A DNA stretch of 64,000 nt from Nannobrachium achirus (Eukaryota; Chordata; Actinopteri; Myctophiformes; Myctophidae): positions 73,363,272 through 73,427,271 of the forward strand of contig OY997641.1 in assembly GCA_963921795.1 (NCBI GenBank), written 5' to 3'. This document shows positions 33,710 to 47,749 of the stretch, piece after piece. Positions within the stretch are counted from its first letter, which is position 1; every line of letters begins with the position of its first letter. Under the pieces are notes generated by a model. That model saw only the letters and a program-made list of their open reading frames with translations, was not told the DNA's origin and did no database searches. The translations under genes were made by a program, and so were the position numbers.

Positions 33710-35784
33710 TAGGGCTGACCCCAAAAAATCGAATATTCGAAGCTTCGTTCGAAGGCACGGTATTCGAATTTGAAAAAGAAATTCGAATAATCGGCCGTTT
33801 GTCCTTTGGGGGGGAGCGTGCCTTAGCTTGCGCCTCGCTCCACTCTAGCGTGATAGCGGGACCCCCTTCTCATTAGGGCTGCAAGCGAACCTTCAGGGAT
33901 TCGAACGTTCGTTCGTTACGTTGGCAATCGAAGTTCGAAATTAATGGTTTCAGGTTTTTTTCTTTTTTTTTCTTATTGTTTTTACACGAAAAATAATTAT
34001 CAGAATGTGATAGGCCTATTCAGAATATCACAGTAGTAGAGATAGCCAAATACGAAATAAGTTAGGCCTACCGGTAAACACTAACAGTTAATGGTGACCG
34101 TTATAGTAGTTATAAAATGCACCAGAACAGCTTTGAGCGATCAAAGACCGTCCTCCGCTCCAATTCCGCTCCTGTTTGGGGCCGCGAACCATTACAGCGC
34201 CTCGCTGACACACGCTGGATGACAGTAGTGAGAGCAGCTGAGGTGGATAGAGACAGACGTGTGTGCTCTGAACAGCGAACACCCATCCATGCACCCAAAG
34301 ATTAAACAGCCTTTCGCCTAAGCATGAGCAAAGATGGATTTCATTGCAACCCCCTAACCTAAAGGATTATATAATGCGATTTCTGGGGTTGTTACATCGA
34401 GACTTGTTCAACCCGAACGCGACGCGCTCCGACGCAGCCAGTCACCAAGTCTAATCATCATCCATGCAACTCCGCTATATATTTGAGCCTGTTCGTCAAC
34501 AAACTGTGCAACATTTTCTCCGATTGGGTTGGATTTTCCAAGTGTTAGCCTAGGTGTTAATGCGGCCACGCATCCACGAGTTTTCAATGGATAAAACAGC
34601 GCATTTAAAACATTTCCTACACTGTTTTAGCTGGTTAAAGGTACAGTACGTTCGATGGTTCGAACGTCCGAACGTTCGGTTTTTATTCAATTGAACGAAC
34701 CATCTAAGGTTCGATGGTCCGTTCGGAAAATCCCCCCGAAGTTCGAATCCCTAAATCAGGGCTAGATTACAGCCCTACTTCTCATACACGTGTTAACATT
34801 AATAACAAGCCAACAACAACAAGAGCAAGCATGAAGCCATCAGAATGGTCGCCGATGAAGAAAAGAAAAGACAGCGCGCTGTCACATATAACCGTGTGCA
34901 TGGGTGTTGCACCGACATTAGTTTGGCGGAGAAATGTGTGACACCAATGTCTGAGTAACATCACCCAATGCAACTATGCGATGCAGTCGCGCGTTTCTGT
35001 GCCGGGCCAGTGTCGGTGTAACATGCATGCGGTTGCTGTCTTCCAAGTTCCACACGCACGCTCACAGACACACAAGCTTGTTCTTCAACAGGGAACAAAC
35101 AGCGAAAATTGGATTTTACAAAACGGACACCGTCAGCGTCGATCCCGTTTTAAAGAGGAAAAAAGAGCTTAAAACCAACTTGCTAGGGTTATGTTGTCGT
35201 GATGTTGATGAAGACAAGTTTATATCTGATCTGCGAGCTCAAAACTAGTCGCGCCCGCATAGTTGTCTGAGTTGTATGAGTGGAACGTTAAATCAGACAT
35301 ACTGCAGTGCAATTATTTACTATAAAATCTACTATTACATTTGCGTGTACATACAGTACACGTTGGGACTTGGGAGTTAATCTGTTATATAGAGCTCGTG
35401 ATCGCGCTGCTGCTGTTGGCTGTTGCAGCCGCGATGTGTTACATTACAGACGTGATTTGATTTTGTCAATCCTACTGTACTGCAAAAAACACTTTTCTTT
35501 AATATAGAAAACATTTGTATCATAGCCTATTCTTCTTCTTCTTCGTCGCTTGTTGTTTTTGATGTAATGAAAATAGGGAGCTTTATTATGAGAAAAAAAC
35601 TGGTGTGTTTTCCCTTTTAAAATTGGGTAATTTTTATACACATTTCCTTAACGGTCATCACTTATGTAACCGATAAACTGCCCCCCCCACCTCCCCCCCG
35701 GTCACCGTCGCCGAAGCTTCGAAGTTCGCCCGATTTTGGCGAACGAGCTTCGATTTTAAAAAATGCAATCGAAGGTCAGCCCTA
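33710..35784. mobile_element. Non-autonomous hAT element, 8-bp duplication CCTGTAAC
   Basis: Starts TAGGGCTGACCCC, ends GGTCAGCCCTA; CCTGTAAC at 33702-33709 and 35785-35792. About 1.16 kb without the nested insert. Subterminal TTCGAAGCTTCG palindromes occur at both ends. Short frames such as MKPSEWSPMKKRK are remnants, not a transposase. Confidence 0.8.
33874..34777. mobile_element. Nested hAT element, 8-bp duplication CTTCTCAT
   Basis: TAGGGCTGCAAGCGAACC ... ATTACAGCCCTA, flanked by CTTCTCAT at 33866-33873 and 34778-34785. The unit A copy (about 7844-7851) shows the empty site. Rich in CGAACGTTCG; no transposase. Confidence 0.8.
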
Positions 35785-35792
35785 CCTGTAAC

Positions 35793-35960
35793 GCACAACT
35801 GCCTCTCGATGCTGAACCCCTATCTGCTCCCGATGAGCAAGTTGGTGGCATGGTTTCCTCCCCCATCTGTGTGTGAATGGGTGAAAGCAAAGCAATGCAC
35901 AATCTATGTAAAGCGCCTTGGATAAAGGCGCTATATACATTTACCATACAACAGAAGCTT
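35793..35960 (+). mobile_element. SINE tail fragment
   Basis: GATGAGCAAGTTGGTG and AAGCGCCTTGGATAAAGGCG match the 3' half of the SINEs above in diverged form. Confidence 0.5.
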
Positions 35961-36055
35961 AACACACAAGGCCTTTATAAATAAATATAAGACAATGTTG
36001 CTCTCTACTAACTGTGAGAGATGGCCAACCCACTTTTTCATATAAATATGTTCTC

Positions 36056-36094
36056 TTCTCTTCTCTTCTCTTCTCTTCTCTTCTCTTCTCTCGC
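36056..36094 (+). repeat. (TTCTC)n microsatellite
   Basis: Seven to eight uninterrupted units before a CT-rich stretch. Confidence 0.85.
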
Positions 36095-36265
36095 TGTCTC
36101 TCTTAGAGAGAATGTTTGCAGGAAATGGCTTTTTTTTAATGCATGAGAATAGACTCAGGATTTGGAACTACCAAAGCTATAACACAGAGGAAACACTGCA
36201 TAAAATAACAAAGTACAAACCTTTAATGTTTTTTTCTCTTTTTTTCTCTTTTTATTCTCCCCTAG

Positions 36266-37356
36266 ACTTGGTTTCCCTCCCTGTGTGTAAAGAGGAGCTT
36301 TTCCCTGAACATCAGGAGAGGAGTCCCAGTCTGGAGGAACCACAACCTCCACAGATTAAAGAGGAACAGGAGGAGCGACTACAAGAGGAGGCTGATGGAT
36401 CAACGTTGACATTACTAGCAGTGAAAAGTGAAGGTGATGATGAAAACAGAGAGACAGAGGCTGTAGCCAGCACCTCAACTGAACACATGAAAACACAAGC
36501 TGATGTAGAGGACTGTGGAACATCACAACCAACTAGTGGTGACCAGCTCCTCTCTCCACACTGTTCTCAATCTGACGTCACTGAAGACAGTGATGAGTGG
36601 GAGGAGACCAGGGAAGGTCAGTTGGTTGTAAACACACTGGATTCACACAAGACAAACAATGTGGAAGGACAAACATTGTCTTTAAGCCACAAGCTGTCCC
36701 AGGATCTGCCATTGTCAAAACAAACTCACTCCAAGAACAGCCAAACAGGGAAGAAAAGTTTTAGTTGTACAGTGTGTGGCAAAATGTTTAATTGCAATGA
36801 ACATCTGAAGAGGCACACTGTTGTTCATACAGGGGAAAAGCCCTTTACTTGTACTGTTTGTGGTAAAGGCTGCGGTCGAAGTGATCATTTAAAAACACAC
36901 ATGAGGACTCATACAGGGGAAAAGCCCTTTACTTGTACAGTTTGTGGTAAAGGCTACGGTCGAAGTGGTGTTTTAAAAACACACATGATGACTCACACAG
37001 GGGAAAAGCCTTTTACTTGCACAGTATGTGGTAAAGGCTGTGTTCATGGTGGTGAGTTAAAAGTACACATGAGGACTCATACAGGGGAAAAGCCCTTTAC
37101 TTGTACAGTTTGTGGTAAAGGCTACGGTCAAAGTGTTCATTTAAAAAGACACATGAGGACTCATACAGGGGAAAAACCCTTTGCTTGTACAGTTTGTGGT
37201 AAAGGCTACGGTCACAGTGGTACTTTAAAAACACACATGAGAACTCATACAGGGGAAAAACCCTTTACTTGTACAGTTTGTGGTAAAGGCTGTGGTACCA
37301 GTTGTGATTTAAAAGTACACATAAGGACTCACATAGGGGAAAAGCATACAGGTTAA
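36266..37356 (+). CDS. Terminal exon of a C2H2 zinc-finger protein with seven fingers
   Basis: The acceptor TTCTCCCCTAG|ACTTGG starts the exon; its first two bases complete a split GAC codon, so phase matches exons 1 and 2 (217+144+1091 = 1452 nt, 483 residues). Upstream ATG 36112 lies in the intron and is not used. The linker begins DLVSLPVCKEELFPEHQE and contains PQPPQIKEEQEERLQEE, typical of teleost poly-finger proteins. Seven C-x2-C-x12-H-x3-H fingers follow, joined by TGEKPF linkers; variable helix positions include RSDHLKT, RSGVLKT, HGGELKV, QSVHLKR, HSGTLKT and TSCDLKV. It should be a nuclear sequence-specific DNA-binding regulator. The array ends early: after IGEKHTG a stop appears, and further finger-like sequence continues out of frame. 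No KRAB domain is seen. Confidence 0.85.
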
Positions 37357-37382
37357 AACTCCTTTACTTGTGCAGTTTGTGG
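37357..37382 (+). pseudogene. Out-of-frame start of an eighth finger
   Basis: CCTTTACTTGTGCAGTTTGT right after the stop encodes a finger start in another frame, showing that the array was once longer. Confidence 0.6.
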
Positions 37383-37687
37383 TACGCTCCATGGATTTAT
37401 TTTGTCACTTGGCTTCTCAGTCTGGACAGTTTCCTTTCTCCAAGGGGAGGTGAGACATAGAATGCGAGTGGAATCCAGACATGGCTTTTTATTGGTCTGT
37501 GGTGGGGGTGGGACAAATACACCAGTGTGTATTGGCTGGCTGATGACGTAGCTACCCTAATTTACTCTGATTTGTTGGAACAACATCCAATCAGCAACAA
37601 CGTCGCCTCCGTCAAAACTGATATACGAGTCAACTGAATCATGGCCAGACTGAGAAGCGAAATGATAAAACTGATCCACGAAACGTA
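37383..37687. mobile_element. 305-bp MITE inserted in the former eighth finger
   Basis: Imperfect 43-bp inverted ends TACG(C/T)TCC/TTCG...CTTCTCAGTCTGG and CCAGACTGAGAAG...CGTA. Finger-like sequence is present on both sides. Confidence 0.6.
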
Positions 37688-37785
37688 GTGTAGCAGGCTG
37701 GCACCCTGGCTTCATACAGGCAGGCAAACCCTTTAGCTGCGGTTTGTGGCAAATGCTTGGTCAAGATAAGGAGGATTCAAATAAC
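37688..37785 (+). pseudogene. Zinc-finger remnant downstream of the MITE
   Basis: AAACCCTTTAGCTGCGGTTT then GGCAAATGCTTGG corresponds to a degraded TGEKPFSC...CGK segment, frame-shifted. Confidence 0.5.
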
Positions 37786-39660
37786 TGTATTATGGATGTC
37801 TTAATTAATGCCAGGTCTTGTGGAGGTGTGACCAATGCCATTCTGCTATTGTGGGTGCGGAATTCTGCACACTGCATCAAAGCAGTTCAAGGTAAAACGG
37901 CCCTGAATTATTCATGGGTGTTGGGTGTTACTTTAATCAAACCAATCAGAAAGAGTATCAGCTGCCATTCCCTTTAAGATCAGTGCAAGACATGCGTTAA
38001 GCAGCGAGACCAAAAGAATAAGAAACGTCATATTGAAAGGAGAAATGTCCAAGTGCATGCATCGCCATAATCATATATGTCACCTTACTTTACCTGCGCC
38101 CCAAACCAATGCACACTTTAGAAAACTGGTCGCATTAGCACTAAACTCCGAGCAGTGAGCTGTCAACAGTAGCAGAATGCGCTCCTAGACTCACTCAGTA
38201 TATTCACAAACATAATAAAAACAATACCGAATGAATGTAATACACGTGACGCCGACAGCATACGTTTACATTTGTAAGATATATTTTAATTTATACTTTT
38301 ATTTTTTTCCCCCCAACTTGGTTTAGTCTTATTCATAAACTGAACCGGTATTATCAAGTAAACCAGATCGAACCGGTAAAACCGGAAACCGTCACATTGT
38401 CAGTTATCATCCACATGTTACTGATTCTAGAGAATGTCATGACGTTCACAGACTATTAATTAGTGCTGCTGAGCAGTGTTAACTATTCAGCTGCACTTAG
38501 GTTCTCAAATCATTGTATTTATACAGACTAACATCTCAGAGGTAAACACATTGACACAAGACATTGAAACTCACGTCTTCTCATTATAGTAAAATCTGAA
38601 TCATAGAGATTTGTTGAGAATTAAGAGAGTGGGAGCCTCCCGACTCCAGACATTTCAGGACATTAGAGGGAGGAAGGGAACGCACACTCACTCACTTCAT
38701 TTGTTTTCTTTTAAGCTACGGAAAAACACCTCAACCATTTCTCTGATGATTGTCATTATTATTTCTGATTTGTTTGCTGTACATGTTTGGTTTCTGATAT
38801 CTGACTGTGTTTTGCATAGTATTGTCATCTAATGTTTCAATGAATTGAGTACAAAGGACCCCAATAGAAGCAAGCCATAGTGCTTTGTTGGGTTAAAATC
38901 CTCTTTCCACCTTGTATTGAACTTTACTTTCCTGTGCTTTTTTTTTTCTTCTTCTGTGAATTACTAATAAAATATATAAAAAAAAAAGGTTTTCACTGCT
39001 ACAGATGTTTTATTTTTGTTATATATCACACCAGAAATGTTCAATATGATAATATGATTTTCTATACGTTCAATCTTTCTTTATATTTTGAGATGTTTTG
39101 GCTTTTTCTATCTAATTCCTAAACCTCGGAAACCTATTCCTCCTGTGGAAAGAATCTGGCCGAGTGTGTTTTGTGTCGAGCACTCAGTTTACCCTTAATT
39201 CTTATGACAATTATTATTATCACAGATAGAAATTGTGAAAATGCAGATTTCTTTCATCAGCTTACCAGTTTTTATAGCGTTGTTTGTTGACTGCATTTGA
39301 TGCAGTATTAACAGACTTTTTTTTCTTTTCTTTCCTTCTTTAAAAAACGTTACTGTCCTGATCCACAGAACAGAATTCAGTGCAGAAGAGGAAGTAAGCT
39401 CTGTATTGGCACCTTGCCTCTAAATTAACACAAGAGATAATTAATTCCATCATTATTCTGCTTTATGTGTTTACAGCAGAGAAGATTTAAAACGCCCATA
39501 ATCCAGTCAATCACGGTGATGATTAATGGAAAGAAGTTAAATCTATTATTGTATCCTGGGGTGCCCGCTGACCTAGCGGTCCAGGTGCATATACCACATA
39601 GGCTCTGATGCATGAGAGCGTGTCACAGGTTTGAAAAAGAGCTCTAAAAGTGCACCTAAA
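37786..39660. other. Intergenic, fragment of unit intron
   Basis: No gene recognised. 39117-39215 is a diverged copy of the unit intron segment at 33250-33345 (CTAAACCTC...CTTCTGTGGAAA... ACCCTTAATTCTTATGACAA). 38335-38395 has CCGGTAAAACCGG-type motifs seen in hAT ends. AT-rich elsewhere. Confidence 0.4.
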
Positions 39661-40432
39661 TAAACTCAGCACAAAAAGAAAGGAAACATATTCATAATTA
39701 ATTATATCTCCCCTCTAATAATACCAAATTGTATTGGGTTTTATATCATTGTTATCGTTGATTCGTCACCTTTACAACGAGGTACAGCTTGTAAGCATCG
39801 GGCATTCGAGGCATGAGCTACACAGCCAAACGTGTGGGTGGTGCCGACCAGAATTTGCCAAAATTTGGTCCATTATATTTCCCCTTTAATTATGCCAAAT
39901 GGTATTGTGTTTGATATCATTGTTATCATTGATTCGTCACCTTTACAACGAGGCACAGCTTGTTAGCATCGGGCATTCGTGGAATGAGCAACACAGCCAA
40001 ACGTGTGCTGTGGGTAGCGCCCCTCCAAAAATGGTCAAAATGGCCTGGCAGGCCTGCAATACTGTTCTTTTGGTGCATTTGGAGAATTGAATGACTGCAC
40101 TCTACCACAGTAATAAGGAAAGAAAAAAACAACATATATTGGCCATTTTTACACTTTGTTAATGTTAAGCTCAGTGTCAGGGAAGCCCAAAACGAGAGTA
40201 AATGCCAGAAGAACAGTGTATTGCAAGCCATTTTTACAGAATTCTGGTCGGCGCTACCCACACGCTTGGCTGTGTAGCTCATGCCTCGAATGACCGATGC
40301 TTACAAGCTGTACCTCGTTGTAAAGGTAACGAATCTACGATATAAATGATATAAAACACAATACAATCTGGTATTATTAAAGGGGATATAATTAATTATT
40401 AATATGTTTCCTTTCTTTTTGTGCTGAGTTTA
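39661..40432. mobile_element. Tc1/mariner-type foldback, TIR AAACTCAGCACAAAAAG
   Basis: TA-bounded ends TAAACTCAGCACAAAAAGAA / TTCTTTTTGTGCTGAGTTTA are exact, and similarity extends through ATTATATCTCCCCT and CATGAGCTACACAGCC. The left arm is followed by a second, diverged arm copy (39870-40030), so this is a composite of two related elements. No transposase. Confidence 0.75.
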
Positions 40433-41824
<1,392 letters not shown>

Positions 41825-42579
41825 GCATTTAGTAAAACATTTTTTAAATAGTTCAAATAGCTGATCTACAACTAGCTGATCTACAGCTACCGCATATAAA
41901 CAAACAATCAGGATTTGACGGTGCCTGAGCAGCAAGAGGCATGCGCAGGTGAAGCGGACCAGAGCATGATCTACAAGCTCACAACATGTCGATGTAGATT
42001 TTTTCACTCATAATAATGTACATTGTAATCTACATGTGAGCCTCTGAGCTACTTCTATTTGAAAATGTAATAAAAATATTTGAAAAGAAAGATTATACTA
42101 AGATCCCAATGGCAATTATTTTTGCCACTTCTAGTTTTTCCCCCTGAAATGACACCACTCTCTGGATCCGATTTAAACAATTTGCTTCTCAAAATAAATG
42201 GCAATTTAAAACTTGACTGAATTAAAGAATTCATTGTTTCCGTTAATCAATTCAAAATTAATGTAAAAATATCAACAAAACATGTTGATATATGTAAGGC
42301 TGGCCCGACTCACATTAACAGCCAGTATTAAAACTGGTACCCTTGTCAAACCTTCAAATGTAATTACTGAGTTTCTGCCAATAAATAATGAAGTTATACC
42401 TTTTTGTCATAGTGTATTATTTAGATATTATCATTAGCATACCCCATAATCATAGAACTTTCCGACAACGCCACCTCTGTAAAAGAGGAAAAGGCTCACT
42501 GGAGAAACAGTGCCTTTTGTAACCAAGGACCACAGGTTCGTATACGGGCAAATACCAGAGCAATATAACCCTTGAGAGA
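41825..42579. other. Intergenic
   Basis: No gene or clear repeat recognised; AT-rich. Confidence 0.3.
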
Positions 42580-43770
42580 CTGGACCAGGACACATCAATA
42601 GAAAAGTATAACAACGTTTTATTAGCTAATTACAGGGGGCTTCTATACGCCATAAAAATACAATATTCAAAATAAAAATAAAAGAAACCTATCCCTCCTA
42701 CGGCGCCTCTAATCTAAAAACCTACAAAATCAACAATAAAACCAAATAGCAGTTCTCCTCCCTTAACGTTAACACTAATTTTAAGTGCAGCAGCGCTGGG
42801 TGGTTAAGCCGTTATAATAAGCCTCTTAAAATACAGAATAACGGCTTAAAAGATATATATACGGTAATAGGGATTAATTAATTACACAGTTCTATATAGC
42901 GATAGCAGAGCGCAAGGCACAATATTTATCTAAAGCGGTATGGAATTAATAATGAGATAAGCAGAGCAAAATGATTCTATATTCTAAGCAGGTATATATA
43001 CAGAGACAGCAGTGCGGTGCGTGCAGAGGGACCCGGTCAATCTTCGGTAACAGCTACGTCGTCTGGCCCCAATCTGCGGACACAGAACAAATGGCCAGTA
43101 TCTTCGTTTTCTCCTAAGTATTGCCAAACTATAGGTCGGTGACTAGATGACAGTGGTGCACAGAAGTTCTACTCACACCCGGGCAGCCGAGTGGCTGCCG
43201 CTGCGTGGATTACGCGCGCGCACCACTGAAGTCACGGCGGACGCGGACCCCTCTCTTTCGTCTGACTGGAACGGCCTGGACTGGACCCCGTCGCCGCTCA
43301 CTGGATTCGGTTCACTGGAGTTGGCCCGGATCGCCGCCCGGTCTCGCCGATACTCCGTTGTCTGGATACAATCGTGTCGCTCTGTACAAAGTACTCGTTC
43401 GCACACTTCAAGTTCAGTTCAGTTCAATCGGTTCACATGCTCGCACTTCTAGCCAGCTGCTTGTCTCGCACTTCTAGCCGGCTGCTTGTCTCGCCCTTCG
43501 GCTGCGCTCACATCATTTGGTCCGCTCTGCTCACACGTCTGTCTCCCTCGCCGTTTACCATCAGAGTGATCCAGAGTCTACTCATAAAGGCCGCCTCTCT
43601 GTTCCACCAAGCTCTCATTGGTTAGTGATGACATCAGTTCGCCCATATTGGCCGAGCTGCTGGGCCTAGTTACCCTATCAGTTCTCTCTTCAAGTCACAC
43701 ATGCACACAGAAGGAGGAGTTAGTTCAGGGAAAACAGCGTTAATAAACACAAAACAAAATACATTTATAC
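42580..43770 (-). other. Possible solo LTR or gene 5' region, unresolved
   Basis: On the minus strand there is a GC-rich part with two GCTAGAAGTGCGAGACAAGC-type repeats (43445-43490), TATATATA-like sequence at about 42992, and AATAAA at 42618-42623. This order could be a long terminal repeat, but I could not find matching ends or a target duplication. Frames at 43147-43477 are overlapping and unconserved. Confidence 0.25.
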
Positions 43771-45168
43771 AGGAACATAGGTAAATAAAAGAAAATAAAT
43801 ATAATTATCAGAAAAAAACGATATATACATTTTGAATGGATGCTGTAATTCTATTGATCTGTTACAGAGGATTAAATTACTAAGCAGTTTTTTCTTTGAA
43901 ATTATATTTTAAGTCTGTTTAAAAAGGATGTACTTTACCATTCACTTAGTCAGGGGACTTGATTACTTCATAGACATCTGTGTTGCCTAAAGGTAAATAA
44001 GCATAAATTTGGTGCCTATAAATGTTATTTCAATTTAATTAATTCCATTAATTTATATTAAAAATAACCAGATGTCAGAAATGTTCTTGACCGATGTGAT
44101 TGGTTTAAAGACTGACCATGCTGTAGTGGGCAGTACACATGATCAGTAACTCCACTTTGATTGGTCCTCTGGTCTGCAGCTGAGGCCCTGATTGATGTCC
44201 TCATACTCAATGGGCTTGTAATTAAAATAAAATAAACATTTATCAGAAATGGCATAATCAAGATGTAATCTACTGCTGTCATGCATGTTGATGAATAGAC
44301 AGAGTAGTGTACTTACGTGATATAATCTCGATCTGTAAATTAAAAACAATACGTTATACATATTATTTGATATCAAATAAAAACATATAAGTTATTTGTC
44401 AGTATGTTTTCTTCATGTTAAAGCAATCTGACACTTTGGCAGAGGAATGTTTTGGTTGTTTAACTACCTTGTCATGGAGAAACTAGTCCAATTAGGGAGA
44501 TTGCTGCATCACACAGGTGATTAGAAATGAACTAGCCTGGGAACGATGCAAATAAGGAATGCATGTCCTGCTGTTATATGCAATACCCGTTATACCCATT
44601 GGGTGGTTCTGGGAAGTCTTTGTGCAATCACAAACATCTGGGGGGTAGCTAGTCTTCATACCCAATCCAATGACACCTAGTACTTTAAAAAACGAATAAG
44701 GAATACATTTGAGCTGATCATATTATTTTTCATTGACATCAGCAAAAATCTTGGGCTGCCAGCATTAACAGCCAATAGCCACTTTTGTTTTTTGGTAAAT
44801 TCTAGTCTGCAAGGCGCGCGGGAACTAATAAATCTCAGGGTGGGCTGGGCTGAGCTTTGAGACATGCACGCACGCGCCGCATTGCGTGTCCGTGCGTCTC
44901 TGTGCGTGTCTGTGCACGCACACACGTTTTTTTTGCGGATTTGGGTGATTTCTATAGCGGTTTTGGGGGACTTTTATCACGGTTTCGGTCGGTGATTTCC
45001 CCCCCACGCAATGGTATAGCAAGGAGCCACAGACAGACAGGCAACACACACACACACACACACACACACTACTGCCCTGCTCAGTTTCACCAACAGTGTG
45101 TTTCGAAAATATAAAACCCCCAGCCATGCAGAATAATAAACGACAGTGCAAAGCCCACATCAGAAAAT
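43771..45168. other. Intergenic; CA repeat
   Basis: No gene recognised. (CA)n at 45046-45069; GCACGC/GTGCGT-rich block at 44864-44925. Confidence 0.35.
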
Positions 45169-46234
45169 AGGCCTGGGGCCAATTCTGATATCTTCACAAA
45201 TTGGTACCACCCAAGGTGACCGTAAATTTTTTACATTTTTGACTTCCTACATGTCTCTAGTTTACATTTTGGTATGATAACCCTTTCTGAGACCCAGCTT
45301 AATTGATGTTATCAGCCGCTAGAGTCGTCTCCCATCGACTTTCTATACAGGAGGAAAATACCCAGAAAACTTTTTTTTTCTGGGTATTTAAGTAGGATGT
45401 GAGGGGTCTAACTAGGGGTTTGTCATGATGCTGAATCCATTGCAAGCATTTGTTTTGCACGAAAAACATTCCGTGGGCTAGAAATGGCCTCAGAAAACAA
45501 TACACGTATGGGTGAGTATTCATGTTAGTTGGAGGCCTTAGGGTTTTTTTTTCTCGTGCTAATCAGTCTAAAAGTGCAAAATTTTGTTACAGATGTAGCT
45601 CAGGGCATGCTCTAATGATTTAGCTAGGGCGCCCGAGTCGGCGACCTTCGGGGTCACCACAGCACCCACAAAACTCTGAAAAGTGATGACTCATCACTTT
45701 TCATCACTAAAGTCGATGGGAGCCCAACTTGATTTGGCCGCTGTGGCGACCCCGAATGTCGCAGACTCGGGCGCCCTAGCTAAATCATTAGAGCATACCC
45801 TGGGCTACATCTGTGCAAAATTTTGCACTTTTAGACTGATTAGCACGAGAAAAAAAACCCTAAGGCCTCCGACTAACATGAATACTCACCCATACGTGCA
45901 TTGTTTTCTGAGGCCATTTCTAGCCCACTGAATGTTTTTTGTGCAGAACAAATGCCTGCAATGGATTCAGCATCATGACAAACCCCTAGTTAGACCCCTC
46001 ACATCCCACTTAAATACCCAGAAAAAAAAACTTTTCTGGGTATTTTCCTCCTGTATAGAAAGTCGATGGGAGACCGACTCTAGCGGCTGATAACATCAAT
46101 TAAGCTGGGTCTCAGAAAGGGTTATCATACCAAAATGTAAACTAGAGACATGTAGGAAGTCAAAAATGTAAAAAATGTACGGTCACCTTGGGTGGTACCA
46201 ATTTGTGAAGATATCAGAATTGGCCCCAGGCCTA
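45169..46234. repeat. 1.07 kb near-perfect palindrome
   Basis: TAGGCCTGGGGCCAATTCTG at the left is complementary to the right end CAGAATTGGCCCCAGGCCTA, and homology runs to the centre near 45690. Arms differ by scattered substitutions. No coding content. Probably a foldback DNA transposon. Confidence 0.82.
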
Positions 46235-47000
46235 AAAGGGTTAGAGAGAGCACATTATATTATAATTATAAGTCAATCTTCTTACCTTGTTAAAACCTCA
46301 CTTTATCCTTGATAGCGAATGAACTGTCCATGATGTCATGCAATAATCCCTTGGTATTAAAGTGATGTGTTGCAAAATAATGAAGCAAAACACACAGTCC
46401 ACCATAAAGTAATCATGTTTGTGTGTTTACTCCTGCACCGCGCGCGTTGTGATTGAAACCTAGACTGCTTCCGGGTAGGTTTCCCTAGCAACCTAAAACG
46501 GTGGGGGCCAGGCATAGGGGCCAGGGTTGGGCAAGGAGGTAGGGAGCGCTTGGTTGTATCTTCTTGGACCGCGCGGAGGTGCCGAAAGTCGGGGGGACGA
46601 AGATTTACTATTCTATAACTCGGTAACGGCGCTGAGTCTGCTCATGCGACTGGAGGGGGCTCAGGGAGGGCTGACCAGCTACCAGGGGGGGGGCTCTAGC
46701 CCCCGTAGCCCCCCCCCTTCCCACGCTACTGACTTATGATTTGTTGTCATATCTCAAGAACTGTGTGACCATTGGTCATATAACTTGGTGTTCTGTGTTC
46801 AGATAACCGAGGCCGTTCCAATGGCACCATGAACTGTACCATAAAAGAAAAAAATTGTATCTGCTGCTTTTGTGGACAGCCGGCCATATCTCAAGTTGAG
46901 AACGTAACTGTGCCTTGTATCTTGCATTGCTGGATTCAGCATTCAAATGCCTTTCCAATTTGCATTTTAACCTTTCATAGGAACAGGGGGGTTTGTTTTT

Positions 47001-47066
<66 letters not shown>

Positions 47067-47100
47067 TGCGTGCGCGAAATACAAATATTAATATCAAATA
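46235..47100. other. Intergenic with a unit C leader fragment and TG repeat
   Basis: 46563-46598 (TTGGACCGCGCGGAGGTGCC...GTCGGGGGGAC) repeats the unit C leader at 59444-59480, so a fragment of a ZNF promoter region lies here. (TG)n at 47004-47061. No gene. Confidence 0.5.
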
Positions 47101-47444
47101 TAGCTGCAAGCAGCGATAAAGTGTCCAAGGCATAAAAAGCAGGAAAGCAAAAAGGCATCAAGGGAAAGCAAAGAAGAATATCAAAGAAAAACTAGAAGCA
47201 GTGTTCTTCCGAACAGGACTCCGGCAGGTCAGGTAGGTTTTTTTTTGGCCTACTATAATAGGCCAAAGTGAAAAGGGTGCCACGTGTTCTTGGGCCTTTC
47301 ACAGCAATCTGACGCTGCATGCGGGATTTGAAGCATTTTGCTAGTATGTCGCAGGGAGTTACTCCCAATCCAACCCTTGATGCTGAGTTTCAAGCAGGGA
47401 GGCACTGGGTCCCATTTTTTAGAATCTTTGGTATGACACGACCC

Positions 47445-47510
47445 AGGTTTGAACCCGGATCTCCCAGTCTTAGAGCCGACACTCAAACCACTAGGCCACT
47501 GAGCTGGTAC
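47445..47510 (-). other. tRNA-like segment 1
   Basis: The minus strand has GGTTCAAACCTGG as a B-box-like element and CCTAGTGGTTTGAGTG as an A-box-like element; acceptor stem pairing is poor, so it is a tRNA-derived remnant, not a working tRNA. Confidence 0.4.
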
Positions 47511-47749
47511 ATGATATCATTGCAATCCTTGGAAATCACAACATAGGTGTAGACATGACAGTTTGTATTATAATGCTTGTTTCAGGATTTATGATGCATA
47601 ATACATTATTTAGTAATGGCGGATATTCAAATACGCATCAAGGGGGGTTAGGGGACATTTTTAGGAAGGCTCCATATCAGACATTGTTCAAGGAACCAAA
47701 CTGTAAAGTCTACCAAATGTCATGGTTTTATGCTTTTATAAACCCCAGG

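Larger units (their letters stand above)
31034..35354 (+). repeat. Unit B, right part
   Basis: Collinear with unit A 5055-8408 and unit C 60661-64000, carrying SINE, exon 2, intron 2 and the hAT below. A foldback-like block at 31480-31570 (AATATATTATATTTCC) and a duplicated stretch GTCCAGATATGGGCATGAAA (31629 and 31918) are specific to B. Confidence 0.75.

Noticed and set aside
36112-36265. N-terminal extension of the zinc-finger frame from ATG 36112
   Set aside because: It is a pyrimidine-rich intron end before acceptor CCCCTAG; the encoded residues are unlike any zinc-finger protein start.
43147-43477. Overlapping frames in three phases in a GC-rich region
   Set aside because: High GC suppresses stops; no domain or codon pattern supports any of them.
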